Of a stretch of 64,000 nucleotides of DNA, positions 54,414 to 64,000 are shown piece after piece. The stretch lies in contig OY752146.1 of NCBI GenBank assembly GCA_963573315.1, forward strand, positions 1,240,001-1,304,000, read 5' to 3'. Every line of letters begins with the position of its first letter. Positions within the stretch are counted from its first letter, which is position 1. This DNA is from Entomortierella parvispora. Its lineage: Eukaryota > Mortierellomycota > Mortierellomycetes > Mortierellales > Mortierellaceae. Under the pieces are notes generated by a model that saw nothing but the letters and a program-made list of their open reading frames with translations, did no database searches and was not told the origin of the DNA. Both the position numbers and the translations under genes were made by a program.

Positions 54414-54779
54414 GGCAAACATCAGAGAATTTATGAGAAGAAAGCTCGCTTCATTGAATCCGTCAATCCGCGTGATACGAAGGCAGGAGCGAAGAAAAAG
54501 AGAACAGGGGACACGCCCCCGGCGAAGCAGGAACCCAAGCCAACCTCCCGACAGTCGCGGGGCATGAACGAACGCGCTTTGGCGAGCAACTCTAGCATAG
54601 GTGCTGCAGAAACTTCAGGACAAGGTTCGTCCACTTCCTTCTTTCTTGCATGAATCGTGCTTTCTCGTGCAGCTCACGCAGGGCCACGTAACAACGTGCG
54701 TGTTAGCACCATGCAACAAAGCGCGCGCCAGAGCCACAGAGAGAAGACCGTGTCAGAGCCTTTTCGATCAAAACATTGA
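54414..54779 (+). CDS. unrecognised basic protein, 3' exons only
   Basis: Two pieces with matching phase: 54414-54624 after a TTTTCTCAG acceptor (GKHQRIYEKKARFIESVNPR, Lys-rich, then SRGMNERALASNSSIG) and 54673-54779 (AHAGPRNNVRVSTMQQSARQ, stop TGA). The 48-nt intron between them is short for this window and its donor is GTTCGT, which lowers confidence. An AATAAA signal follows at about 55012. The 5' exons were not found; the ATG at 53834 is one candidate start. Lys/Arg-rich composition suggests a nucleic-acid-binding or nucleolar protein, but no domain is recognised. Confidence 0.33.
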
Positions 54780-55295
54780 CGCTCATGCCATTACCACTTC
54801 ACCCTCACTATTGTGCCCTGCTCATTGTACCTTCACACTCGCCCTTGTACCATCATTCTCGACTCTGTATTACCAGACACTCCTTTGGCTCTGTTGTTTT
54901 TCTGGCTAGGACGCGTTGCGTTTGGTATATTGATGGGGCTTCCAGTAGCCAACTCAGTAGAGTGGTCTGTCTAGTCACGACAGGCTTCTTGATGATTTCT
55001 AACGCGTAAGAATAAAATGTGCGAGGATAAATAGTTATGGACGGCCAGGTCCTCAAGCTGCTCCTGCTGTTGAGCTGCGCCGAGGTCCTTTTGCTCATGG
55101 ATGGCTTTGTTGAAGAGTCCTATCCCCATCTTCCCCATCTGGCGGCACTTAATACCCTGAACATACACCTTGAGTGAGGAGTGGACAATCCACCAGCCAT
55201 TCCACTTCAGCCTACCGTTCCAGCCTGGGCTTTCGCGCCAATGCAGCAGTTGGCTGTCCCTGCTCCTGCTGGCAACATATTTCCTCCGTTATTCT
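54780..55295. other. unassigned region left of the foldback element
   Basis: Overlapping frames on both strands (plus: MDGQVLKLLLLLSCAEVLLL; minus: IKCRQMGKMGIGLFNKAI; plus at about 55181-55290: NPPAIPLQPTVPAWAFAPM). Each has some protein-like look, but none has a start, a stop and a family. The foldback element begins directly after the last one, so a gene may have been interrupted here. Confidence 0.3.
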
Positions 55296-56006
55296 TCCGC
55301 CGACCATGGGAGGACTTTCCTTTTTGGGTCGTTTATCTGTCGACCCTGCCATTCTTTAACCATCGACCCTGCCATTCTTTAACCATCGACCTTTAACAGC
55401 CGACCCCTGTCTAAATCGCCGACTTTTCTTCTTCATATCCACCGACCAGCCTATTTCTTAACCACCGTGATCTTTATAGCCGCCGAACATCCTGATAATC
55501 GTTTTCGCCGACTTCTCTTTTTCTTATTGACCACCGAAACCACCGACCAGTCTTCACAATCATACCCACCGACTGTCCTCGAGAATCACGACTAGGCAAG
55601 ACAAAGGGGAATGACCTTTCCAAGGACAGGGTAGGAATTGGTGAAGGGAAGCGAGCTGGAGTCAGGCTTGAGATGATTGAGAGAATGTGTTCAAGTTACC
55701 ACGCGAAGAACTAAGACTGTGTTAAAGGAGAACACGACAGCGCGACAGAATCATGAAGACTGGTCGGTGGTTTCGGTGGTCAATAAGAAAAAGAGAAGTC
55801 GGCGAAAACGATTATCAGGATGTTCGGCGGCTATGAAGATCACGGTGGTTAAGAAATAGGCTGGTCGGTGGATATGAAGAAGAAAAGTCGGCGATTTAGA
55901 CAGGGGTCGGCTGTTAAAGGTCGATGGTTAAAGAATGGCCGGGTCGACAGAAAAGTCGCCTCATGGTCTGCCGAAAGCTAACCGCGTCCAGGCTCGGCGG
56001 ATAGAT
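55296..56006. mobile_element. 0.7 kb foldback element of the CCRYCGAC family
   Basis: Two inverted arms (55296-55573 and about 55748-56006) made of the same ordered units as the terminal repeats of the 6.4 kb element, separated by about 174 bp without a gene. The left arm has a local tandem duplication of the CGACCCTGCCATTCTTTAAC segment and a diverged tip; the right arm keeps the CGGCGGATAGAT terminus and ends 74 bp from a tRNA-Ala gene. The arrangement is that of a MITE or foldback derivative. Confidence 0.8.
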
Positions 56007-56079
56007 CTCTCGCACTGCGATTATCCTGAGCACAAAACATGGCATTGGAGGACAAAAAGTGCAATAAAAAGGTTACTTC

Positions 56080-56152
56080 TGGAGAAGCTGGGCATCGATC
56101 CCAGTGCCTCTCGCATGCTAAGCGAGCGCTCTACCATTTGAGCTACATCCCC
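56080..56152 (-). tRNA. tRNA-Ala (AGC), second copy
   Basis: Same 73-nt sequence as 38338-38410, same strand, anticodon AGC, no intron. About 80 bp of 5' flank (CCCCGAAAACCAACCGGATC and onward) and the 3' flank up to the repeat element are also shared, so the whole locus was duplicated. Confidence 0.97.
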
Positions 56153-56251
56153 TGTCGAATATCCCCGAAAACCAACCGGATCCCGAGAATTCTGATATGT
56201 TTCGATATCAACCTCGATTCTCCGACCTTCAAATAACATGAAGCCGCCACA

Positions 56252-56279
56252 TCACGTGATATTGGACGATATCACGTGA
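56252..56279. promoter_or_regulatory. TCACGTGA doublet upstream of tRNA-Ala copy 2
   Basis: Two perfect TCACGTGA sites with starts 20 bp apart, beginning 100 bp upstream of the tRNA 5' end. Confidence 0.6.
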
Positions 56280-56891
56280 CTGTGGTACAGCCTTGTTCAG
56301 TGGAAAACGCCGAGGCAAGGGCGGGTGGGCGAACCCCGACGGACTAAAGCGCCTCGCAAGAGGTTAGCTTTTGCTCCATTTCAAGTCGAAAGTTTCCGGG
56401 AAGTTAGGGCTGTGGTTCTGTGTTCATAACCAGCTTGGTCCGCACATTTCCAAGTGGGAAGACCACTTGAAAAACATCTGTTTGGGATTTCGAGGGCAGT
56501 AGGGGTGCTGGACGCATATCAACGCAAGCGGAAGTTGACGTCATGGAGCGGACAGGAGGAGTAAAGTATTTCTTGGAAAAGAATCTCGGAGAATAAGTGA
56601 CGAATGAGCATGAAAGGCCACCTGGAGGACAGGACCCAGCTTCGCTCAGGCAAGCAGGAGACACCACCCACGAGGTCGCGGGTTTGTGATACATGGGTGC
56701 ATGGGCCGTCATAGACGGGTTGTGCGATGTCAAGCATCTTATTTCGTCCGTTTCCCTTGGGTTGAACGAGCGCGTGCAGACGCGTGTCGTTTGGTCGACT
56801 TACAATAACAGATAATAAACTCCACTCATCATTGACAATAAAAAAAAAAGAGGAAAACGCCGAGGGGGATCTGTTTATTGGGTCGCTTAGT
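56280..56891. other. intergenic region between tRNA-Ala and kynureninase
   Basis: No gene supported. Short frames on the minus strand have no family and no start context. The 3' flank of KYNU includes an A-rich run at about 56840. Confidence 0.4.
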
Positions 56892-58578
56892 CTACATATA
56901 TTTTTCAGCAACCAACTCCTTGAGTTCGACAACAAACCGACGAACATCCTCAAAGCGAGAATAGAGTGGCGTAGGCGCGATGCGGATGACATCAGGTTTG
57001 CGTTCGTCGCCAATAATAGCTCTTGCAGCAAGGCCGTCAAAGATGTCCATCATTTTCCCACGCTTGAAGACCAGACTGAGCTGGCATCCCCTCTGTTGAG
57101 GGTCAACAGGTGTGATAATCTCGAGGACTTCAGTCGAGAATTCCGTTGTCAGGAGATGGTGCAGGTACCCGGTCAACAAGAGTGACTTCTTCCTCATCTC
57201 TTGCATCGAGGTCTGTTCAAACACGGAAAGCGATCCCAGAAGCGCACTTGTCGTCAAAACCGAGGGGTTGGAGTGCTGGAAACCCGCTGCACCGGCCATA
57301 GGTTTGAATACTGGGTTCAAAAGAACGCGATAGATTTGGTTAAATCTCAGTTCAATTTGATCTGAGGGTGAAAGAAACAGTGCTTCAGGGATCAAAATCT
57401 GTTTCAGGCATACCATTGATCATGTCAAAACGAGTGGCCTTATCGTGACCCCACCAGCCTGCCAAACGGTTGCGAGCAAAGTCCTCTCCATGACGTTCGT
57501 GTACAAAGATACCAGCAATGCCTCCAGGTCCTGAGTTCAGGTACTTGTACGAACACCAGCACGCAAAATCAACATTCCAATCGTGCAATTGAACAGGAAC
57601 ATTGCCGGCAGCGTGAGCCAAATCCCAACCGACGATGCAGCCCTGTGGGAGTAAGTAGTAGACTCACAGTTAAATACCTTTCTGTTCCTGCGGAGAATAT
57701 CAATCCTACATCTTCCTTTACTCATTCGTCTTACCTTGGCCTGAGCAGCCTTTGTGATCTTTTCCATCTCAAAGTACTGGCCCGTGTAGAACTGGATACC
57801 AGAAAAGCAGACAACGGCAATCTCGTGTCCTTGCTTCTCGATCGTTTCCAGGATGTCTTCTGTTCGCAACAGGACCTCGCCTTTTCGAGGTTCCTGGCAA
57901 ATCAAAGAATCTTTGGGATCAAGACCATGCCAGCGAATCTGGGACTCGACGGCGTAATGGTCGGAGGGGAAGGCCTTCGACTCGATCAAGACCTTGTGGC
58001 GCGTGGGCGTTGGCGTGTAGAACGCTGCAAAAAGCGTATGGAGGTTCGACGTGAGCGTGTTCATGATGGCGACCTCGTCCTTCTTTGCACCGACGACCTT
58101 GGCAGACTGTTCCTGCACAGTCTCTTCGATGCGGACCCAAGGGCGTCCGAAGCGATGCTTGAAATGGGAGTTGACGGCACCTTCACCCCAGACCTGGAGT
58201 TCCTCCGTGACATAGCGGGCCACAGCCTTGGGCATCAGACCGAGCGAGTTGCCGCAGAAGTAGATGCAGCTCTCCTCAGGGCGATCAGCACCTAGAAATC
58301 AAGCCCAAGGAGGTATTTTGTTAATTTTCTTCTTTACATGGTGTGAGACACAAAAATCGTGAACCACCAAGCAGGCTCTGGAGAGAGTCTTGCATTCAGT
58401 TCTTACCAGGGGCAATTTCGCCGCGGGTGGGGATCACAAACTCGTCTCTGAGGGTACGGAGAGGGTCATGCTCATCCATGTACGTAGCAAAAGACGAGTC
58501 AAGGAAGGAGGTGGCGCCAGACAGGGCCAAGGCCTTGTCCAAGTTCTGCTGTGGGGTAGAGGTGGAAGCGGTCATGGT
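56892..58578 (-). CDS. KYNU: kynureninase
   Basis: Exons 58578-58407, 58291-57735, 57642-57414 and 57310-56892 give 458 aa, the usual family length. This PLP enzyme cleaves kynurenine or 3-hydroxykynurenine to (hydroxy)anthranilate and alanine in the tryptophan-to-NAD pathway (yeast BNA5). Key wording: [40 protein letters not shown], the PLP lysine in [18 protein letters not shown] and [13 protein letters not shown]. Removing the 103-nt last intron restores [16 protein letters not shown], which confirms the splice. An upstream in-frame ATG at 58764 (MALLKRILVRF) could add a mitochondria-like leader; I prefer 58578. It is divergent from the adenylate kinase gene. Confidence 0.95.
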
Positions 58579-58967
58579 GACTTTGGAGCTATGGTGGGAT
58601 GAGGTAGCGAATGAGGCTGAATGCGACTGGATGCAACTGCGCAGAGGGGGGAAGGGGAGGAGGGGAGGATGATGAGGATGAGGATGAGGAATGATGATCG
58701 ATGGGGTTCTCTTCCGGCAGGAAAAGTGTGGGAATCGGACGAGGATCCTCTTAAGCAGCGCCATGAAGGGGAGGGGAAACCTTGAAGGGAATCAGATGCC
58801 CAAGCAAAGAGGCAGTCCAGTGGAGGAGCAATTCTCGCTATCTCTTTTCTTTCCTTCCTTTCTTTATTTCCGACCTACTTTGTTCTTTTTTTTTTCTTTC
58901 TTGCTTTCCTCCTTTTCTCTTTCCTGCTCCTCTACACCCGCCTACCTCCCTTCAGCCAAGCCAACCC
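58579..58967. promoter_or_regulatory. shared promoter, kynureninase / adenylate kinase
   Basis: 389 bp between divergent ATGs, with a GGATGA-type purine stretch on the kynureninase side and a T/C-rich tract (58840-58925) before the adenylate kinase ATG. Confidence 0.45.
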
Positions 58968-60201
58968 ATGTCCTTTGCTCGGCCCTTGTTCTCTTCACTC
59001 CTGTCCGGCGCTCACCGCCGCGCCGTCACCTCTTTCTCTTGTCCTTCAAGATGCCTGTCCGGCTCGGTCGCTCACCAACGCATGTCCCACATGGTCGACG
59101 GACAATCGGCCCTCCGTCTCTTGCTCATTGGCAGCCCTGTAACGTAGAACGAGTTGAAATGTGGTCATTGCCCGTGCCGATCCTCCCGCGCGGATTCCTC
59201 ATTGTTTTGACCCGATGAACTAACTGACCTTATGTTATCCTTTTCGTCTTCCTAGGGCTCTGGGAAAGGCACACAATCGAGCAGAATCGAGAACAATTTT
59301 GAGGTCAACACCATTTCCAGTGGCGATTTACTCAGGAAGAATATTGCCCAGAATACCGAGACTGGAATCCAGGCTGCAAAAGAGATGAAAAACGGAGCCT
59401 TCGTCTCGGACAAAGTCATGGTCAAGCTAATCGACGCGGAGCTGGAGAAGCTTGGATCGGAGCAGAGCTGGCTTCTCGATGGGTTCCCTCGTACAATGAG
59501 CCAGGCCAAGACCTTGGATGCAACACTTCAGACACGCAGTCAGCCGCTCAACCTCGTCATTCATCTTAACGTCCCTGAGGAAGTGATTCTCCAGCGCATC
59601 ATGGGTAAGGCAACAGGAAACATGCTGTCACTGGCCAAATATCCATCGATAGCGCTTGCTGACTCCTCTTAACAAATAGATCGTTGGGTGCATATTCCTT
59701 CTGGACGCGTTTACAACATGACGTACAACCCTCCAAAGCACGCTGGCCTGGATGACGTGACAGGGGAGCCCCTGGAACGCCGGCCTGATGATAACCCTGT
59801 AAGTTCAGCAATGGAATTGAGGGAGATACGAAGGTCGCGACCCAAAGGTCGCGACCCAAAGACTCTCAAGTGATTATGTTCCGTGTTCAATTGGCATTTC
59901 CTTTCCGCAATCACCCTTTATCCGTTTCTGCGGAGAGGATTCTTTCTCTATTGGTCCTAGTCTGCTGTGCTCAGGTGATACAGTGACTGACTCTGCCTTA
60001 ATTTTTGACCTCCAGGAAACTTTCAAGATTCGATTGCAGAAGCACCACGAGCTCACGGAGCCTTTGCTGGACTACTACAAACAAAAGAACATCTTGGTCA
60101 CTGTTGCCGGAAACACCTCAGACGAAATATATCCCCAGATCCGTGATCTGCTTCAGTTGCGTTTTAAGCCCGAGGATCCATCCGAAGGATCGCAACCTTG
60201 A
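58968..60201 (+). CDS. mitochondrial-type adenylate kinase (GTP:AMP phosphotransferase, AK3/ADK2-like)
   Basis: Exons 58968-59138, 59256-59604, 59680-59798 and 60016-60201 give 274 aa. It transfers a phosphate from a nucleoside triphosphate to AMP. The N-terminal 40 residues are rich in Arg, Ser and hydrophobics without acidic residues ([20 protein letters not shown]), a likely mitochondrial presequence. Then come the P-loop IGSPGSGKGTQ (split by intron 1), [22 protein letters not shown], and the long LID with [13 protein letters not shown] and RPDDNPETFKIRL. The lack of LID cysteines and the wording are nearer to AK3/ADK2 than to cytosolic AK, but substrate preference cannot be read from sequence. 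Confidence 0.93.
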
Positions 60202-60618
60202 GTGTGCCTTGGTCACAGGGTGCCAGGATCGCACCGTTCTAGCATAGCAACATAGACTTTTCGCCAAAAGCCAGCACTTTGTCTGGGGATCATTCACCAA
60301 GAGTAAAAGACAATTGTTTTACTTGTTAATAATAAAAACTGCCTCGACTAGAGGCCATGGGGCGAGTTTGGCGACTCACCTTCCCAAGGATGCGCGCAGG
60401 ACGACAGGCGTGCGAACAAACAAAATCATTTTTTTTGGGCGGAGTCATTTCTAGAGCTCGCCATTGGGTCGTTGGATGACAAACGACCACCTTGAGGGTT
60501 TATTGCAGCACATACTTCATCCCATTCATCCGCTTTCTTCATTCTTCATTCTTTATTCCCCATCACTCATTTGTCAATCGAGTCTAGATACTCCTCTTTA
60601 TTCGCACGCTCATATACC
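60202..60618. other. intergenic region, promoter of the fRMsr gene
   Basis: Includes an AATAAA signal at about 60331 for the upstream gene and a T/C-rich leader before ATG 60619. No gene seen. Confidence 0.45.
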
Positions 60619-61365
60619 ATGACTCCAAATATTACTGCATCGACTGCCTCTGACAAAGGCGAGTTCTATCAAGACTTGGAACAGCAGATCCAAGGAGTTG
60701 TCGATGGACAGCGTAACTGGGTAAACAATGAAAGGGGAAGCAGACCCTGCCTTGACTCTTCCTTCAAGGACTGCACTTGCTAATACTTTTCCTCTGTCTC
60801 CTCCGATAGATCACAAACCTCGCGAACGCTTCTGCCTTGATCTATCATGGACTTCGTGCCGTGACCAACAAACCCATCAACTGGGCAGGGTTCTACGTTC
60901 TTGACCAAACCACCGAATTCATCGCAACAGACCCTTCAACTGGACAAAGAAAAGATGCTCTGATCTTGGGGCCTTTCCAGGGTAAGGTAGCCTGCACCAA
61001 CATTGCGTTCGGCCGGGGTGTCTGTGGTACGGCTGCTGCAGAGAATCGAACTTTGCTGGTCAAAGATGTGCATGAGTTCCCTGGTCATATCGCTTGTGAT
61101 TCTGCCTCTAACTCTGAGATTGTTGTGCCATTGGTGCTGAATGGGGTAAGGAAATTGAATGAATACTACAAGGAAAGCAGCAAAAAAAAAAAAAAAAAAA
61201 AAGAACAATCTGTTGACCAGTAGCTTCTCTTTATATTAGCGAGTCATTGGAGTATTGGATCTGGATTGCGAAGTAACTGAGGGTTTTGATGAGGTCGATC
61301 AAGCTGGATTGGAGGTTGTTGCCAAGATTCTGGTTGAGGCTTGCGACTGGCGTGGAGTCATTTGA
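60619..61365 (+). CDS. free methionine-(R)-sulfoxide reductase (GAF domain)
   Basis: Exons 60619-60720, 60810-61145 and 61240-61365 give 187 aa. fRMsr repairs free methionine-R-sulfoxide with a GAF fold and reactive cysteines. Landmarks are INWAGFYVLD, LGPFQGKVACTNI, GRGVCGTAA, FPGHIACDSASNSEIVVPL and GVLDLDC; the three Cys in ACTN, VCGT and IACD match the conserved positions. Intron 2 contains a run of about 19 A, which could cause sequencing or assembly slippage but does not affect the frame. Cytosolic; no presequence. Confidence 0.93.
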
Positions 61366-61690
61366 AGGTCGTTTCTAGATCGTTGCGAATAAAGCGTTCC
61401 AGATGTCGCTGTCCATGACGATGACGACCAAGCAAAAAAAAAAAAAAAAAAAAAGAGAAGAAAAAAAAAGAAAAGCAAGTTCGCTTTGGCCAAACAATGT
61501 CAAATGGGGCGTGTCAGTCTCTTCTTTCGGCTCGGAATTCGCAGGGGCGATCGCCTTGTTACTTCCAACTCTCTTTCCCTCCCTGGGGTTTGGGGGTTTC
61601 TTTTTGTTCTCCTCTTCTTCTTCTCCTTCTCCTTCTGTTCCTATTATAACCCCTGCTCCTCTCATTCCTCTCTCGCTCAATTCATTCTCA
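61366..61690. other. intergenic region, promoter of the thioesterase gene
   Basis: Contains a poly-A run (61434-61454) after the fRMsr gene and CT-rich leader sequence before ATG 61691. No gene seen. Confidence 0.4.
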
Positions 61691-63573
61691 ATGTCCTCAT
61701 TGTCAACCTCTGATTCCGTGTTGGTGACACCTGCCCCTGATGCCGATGGCGACTCGAGTAAGAGCTGAACAGAACAAGGGCACATTCGTTACGTTTGAGA
61801 TGTCTGAATGAGGAAGAGAGCGACGGCGCATTGTTCGTGACCGGGCGTGGGTCTCCTCTTTACTTTTCTACTACCCCTCCACCCTACAAATCCATGTGTT
61901 TCCATCGGCTGGGTTTCGATCAAATGCAGCGGAGAATTTGTAGCCTTCTTTGCCCCTGTAAAGCCACTTGCTAACGGTTCGCTGTTTTAGACAACACCAT
62001 AATCGAATCCATGCTGGATCTGGAGGAGATCGACAAAGATCTTTATCGATCCAAGAAGCTGTGGATGCCAATGGGTGCACGAGGCGTCTTTGGTAACAAA
62101 GCAATCAAAATCAGGTTTGAGCGGCAAAAGAATGAACTGCATTAGAAAGAACTAAAAACTTTTCGAACGGGCTATTTTAGGTGGCAATGTCGTCGGGCAG
62201 GCCTTGGTCGCGGCTACGAACACGGTGTCGACAAACTATTCCGTCCATGTATGTTGCTACTTGATATTGTTGCTTTTCTCACCAATGTCATTACCCAAAG
62301 GGCCGGGGAAAAAAAGAGGACAAGTTGATTCTTGTCCAAAAGTCAGGGCCCCCGATCGGCCTTGGATGCCATTGGAAGGGTGTACACGAAGGACTCGAGG
62401 ACAAGACTTTTTCTGGGAATCATCCGCGTTGGTCAGACTTCACATTGGAGAACTGAGGTGCTCCCCTTCATTTGAACCGTTAGTCGCTTCATTCTTATTT
62501 CCTGATGCCTGGCGATCATTCCACTCCGATCCTGTACCACGTGGAGCGCGTCCGGGACGGTAAAAAAATGAACCGCGTTTCGTTAGGTTGCTGATGGATC
62601 AGTCGAATTCCTCTACTTACGAAGGTGTTCTGTTGCATTCTAAGGCAAGTCATATTGCACAAGGACGGTGACGGCCAAACAGCGAGGCAAAAATATCTTT
62701 GTGTGTACAGCCAGTTTCCAGGTGCCTCGCCCGAACGCCCCTGGTCATCAATACACCATGCCAGATGTGCCTCACCACAGTACTCTGCCTAGTCAAGAGG
62801 AATTGATCCTTGGTTTGATCAACAACCCCAAAATCCCAGAAAATGTGACCGAGCTCCTCAAGCTCAGACTGGAAGAGGTACAGCCGTCAGTCACCTACCA
62901 AGAGTTTGCACCTGTCACCGTCAGCAGCAACTTGCTATTTTGATTCATGGAAATACTCATCATAGTTTTCATATTGTAGCCTGTAGCCTTAGAATTCAAG
63001 GACACCAAACGCCACTCACTGAGAGATATCCAAAACCCAGAGATTAGGACAGAACAAATGTTTTGGATCAAGTGCAAGGGTACTCTTGGCGATACCTTGG
63101 CCCTGCATCAGTGCGTAGTCGCGTACGGATCCGACCATAACCTGTTGAACACCGTGCCACTGGCTCATGGAAGCACCTGGTTCTCAAGGAGGGGACCTAA
63201 CCCGAAGATCACGATGCTGGCGTCGTTGGACCACTCGATGTGGTTCCACTGCCCCTTCCGAGCTGACGAGTGGATGCTCTATGTCTGCGAAACGTAAGTT
63301 GGCATTGCACATGAAGGGGACCGACGTTAGGAGCGATGTGGAAATGGTGTGGGACGTGGGAATAGACAGATCATACATTTACAATCCTACCCACTTACCC
63401 ACTTCTTTTTTCCTAGTCCTCGATCTGGATGTGATCGCGGATTGACGTTTGGAAGGATATACAAGGAAGACGGAACGTTGGCTGTGTCGGTGGCACAGGA
63501 AGGCGTTGTCAGGTTGCAACCAAAGCAGCCATCACCCTCAACTGTGGCTACTGTCGAACAACCAAAGCTGTAA
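61691..63573 (+). CDS. acyl-CoA thioesterase II (TesB/ACOT8 family), probably peroxisomal
   Basis: Exons 61691-61757, 61991-62092, 62181-62248, 62484-62559, 62645-62877, 62980-63293 and 63417-63573 give 338 aa with matching phases. The enzyme hydrolyses acyl-CoA to free acid and CoA by a double hot-dog fold. Family wording: LDLEEIDKDLYRS, GARGVFGGNVVGQALVAA, SLHSYFLMPGD, VERVRDGKSYCTRTV, ASLDHSMWFH (catalytic Asp) and VAQEGVVRL (catalytic Gln). The last residues QPKL resemble a PTS1 peroxisomal signal (PKL variant), in line with a role in fatty-acid beta-oxidation. Short exons of 67-102 nt at the 5' end make automatic prediction error-prone. Confidence 0.92.
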
Positions 63574-63710
63574 AAAGAACGCATTCGAAATATAACAGTT
63601 GATGTCGCTTCTGGATTCTGAGGAGACGATGATGTTTATTGTACAAGTGAATGAAAAATGAATGCAAGTGAACGGTATGACGCTAGGCGGGATCTTGAGT
63701 TGAAAGTCCT

Positions 63711-63908
63711 TTATAGGTGGATGTTGCCCAGGAAGGTCTTGCCGCCGCAAGACTTTTCAATGGCCATCTCGATAGCCTGTTCGCGGGTCATGGTTGACTT
63801 GGTCTTGGAGTCACTTTGGCGAGAGCCTTGCATAGAAGATCGAGGGGTCTGAGCTGGGGTTGAGGAAGCGGACGAGGTCTGGTTCTTGGAGGACTTGAAG
63901 AAAGACAT
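63711..63908 (-). CDS. small MSFFKSSKNQ-family protein, full-length copy, 65 aa
   Basis: 65 aa starting MSFFKSSKNQTSSASSTPAQ, with the helix TMTREQAIEMAIEKSCGGK and end FLGNIHL. The leader (63909-64000) is almost identical to that of the 37.6 kb copy, including the CAACAA-rich bases before the ATG, and so are the 90 bp after the stop. This marks a recent duplication across 26 kb in opposite orientation. The promoter lies beyond the window. Function unknown. Confidence 0.68.
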   Translation of the reverse strand: MSFFKSSKNQTSSASSTPAQTPRSSMQGSRQSDSKTKSTMTREQAIEMAIEKSCGGKTFLGNIHL

Positions 63909-64000
63909 GGCTTTGGTTGTTGTTTTGTTGGTGTTTGATGATGAATTGTTCTTTTGTTTGGTTTGCTGGATGCAGTAGAGGAAAAGTTGTTGTTGATTGT

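Noticed and set aside
53866-54567. 233-aa plus-strand frame
   Set aside because: Mixed composition, no domain, and its frame conflicts with the better supported exon at 54414.
59818-59856. GGTCGCGACCCAAA tandem pair
   Set aside because: Two short copies inside an intron of the adenylate kinase gene; no wider repeat.

Overview
This is a nuclear segment from an intron-rich fungus. Genes are dense, with short GT-AG introns (about 80-140 nt), poly-pyrimidine promoter tracts, Zn2Cys6 and C2H2 transcription factors and pol III tRNA genes. The protein styles (Ser/Gln-rich extensions, a kinase with an unusual beta-3 motif, many short introns) suggest an early-diverging Mucoromycota fungus, most likely Mortierellomycotina. 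That placement is inference; no rRNA or marker gene is present. I rebuilt exon structures by hand by requiring GT-AG (one GC-AG) junctions that keep frame.

Layout. 0-5.5 kb: two unrecognised Ser-rich proteins. 5.7-35.3 kb: a conserved housekeeping block with Ded1-like DEAD-box helicase (-), DPH1 diphthamide synthase (-), RIO2 ribosome-biogenesis kinase (+), an F-BAR/SH3 protein (-), a YIPF1/2 Golgi membrane protein (+), a 1416-aa F-box/LRR protein (-), a coiled-coil protein (-), a C2H2 factor (-), CstF-77/Rna14 (-), SND2/TMEM208 (+) and a glutamine-synthetase-like enzyme (-). Several are divergent pairs with a shared promoter (DPH1/RIO2, F-BAR/YIPF, Rna14/SND2, later KYNU/adenylate kinase).

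35-56 kb is an accessory island. It holds a head-to-head pair of tiny paralogous genes (a third copy lies at 63.8 kb), a decayed gene candidate, a Zn2Cys6 factor, two tRNA-Ala(AGC) genes and one tRNA-Arg(TCG). It also holds a family of repeats built from a CCRYCGAC core. The largest is a 6.42 kb element (42507-48927) with about 410-bp terminal inverted repeats differing at only two positions by eye. It carries a 24-bp minisatellite and two paralogous small Cys/His proteins and no transposase I recognise. A 0.7 kb foldback relative (55.3-56.0 kb) and a single decayed arm (38.05-38.27 kb) belong to the same family. Each of the three copies has one end 69-143 bp from the 3' end of a tRNA gene, on its downstream side. 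All three tRNA genes carry a CACGTG doublet 69-121 bp upstream.

49.4-53.5 kb encodes a Gln-rich, SAP-like, TKL-kinase fusion protein. 56.9-63.6 kb returns to metabolic genes: kynureninase, a mitochondrial-type adenylate kinase, free methionine-(R)-sulfoxide reductase and a TesB/ACOT8 acyl-CoA thioesterase.
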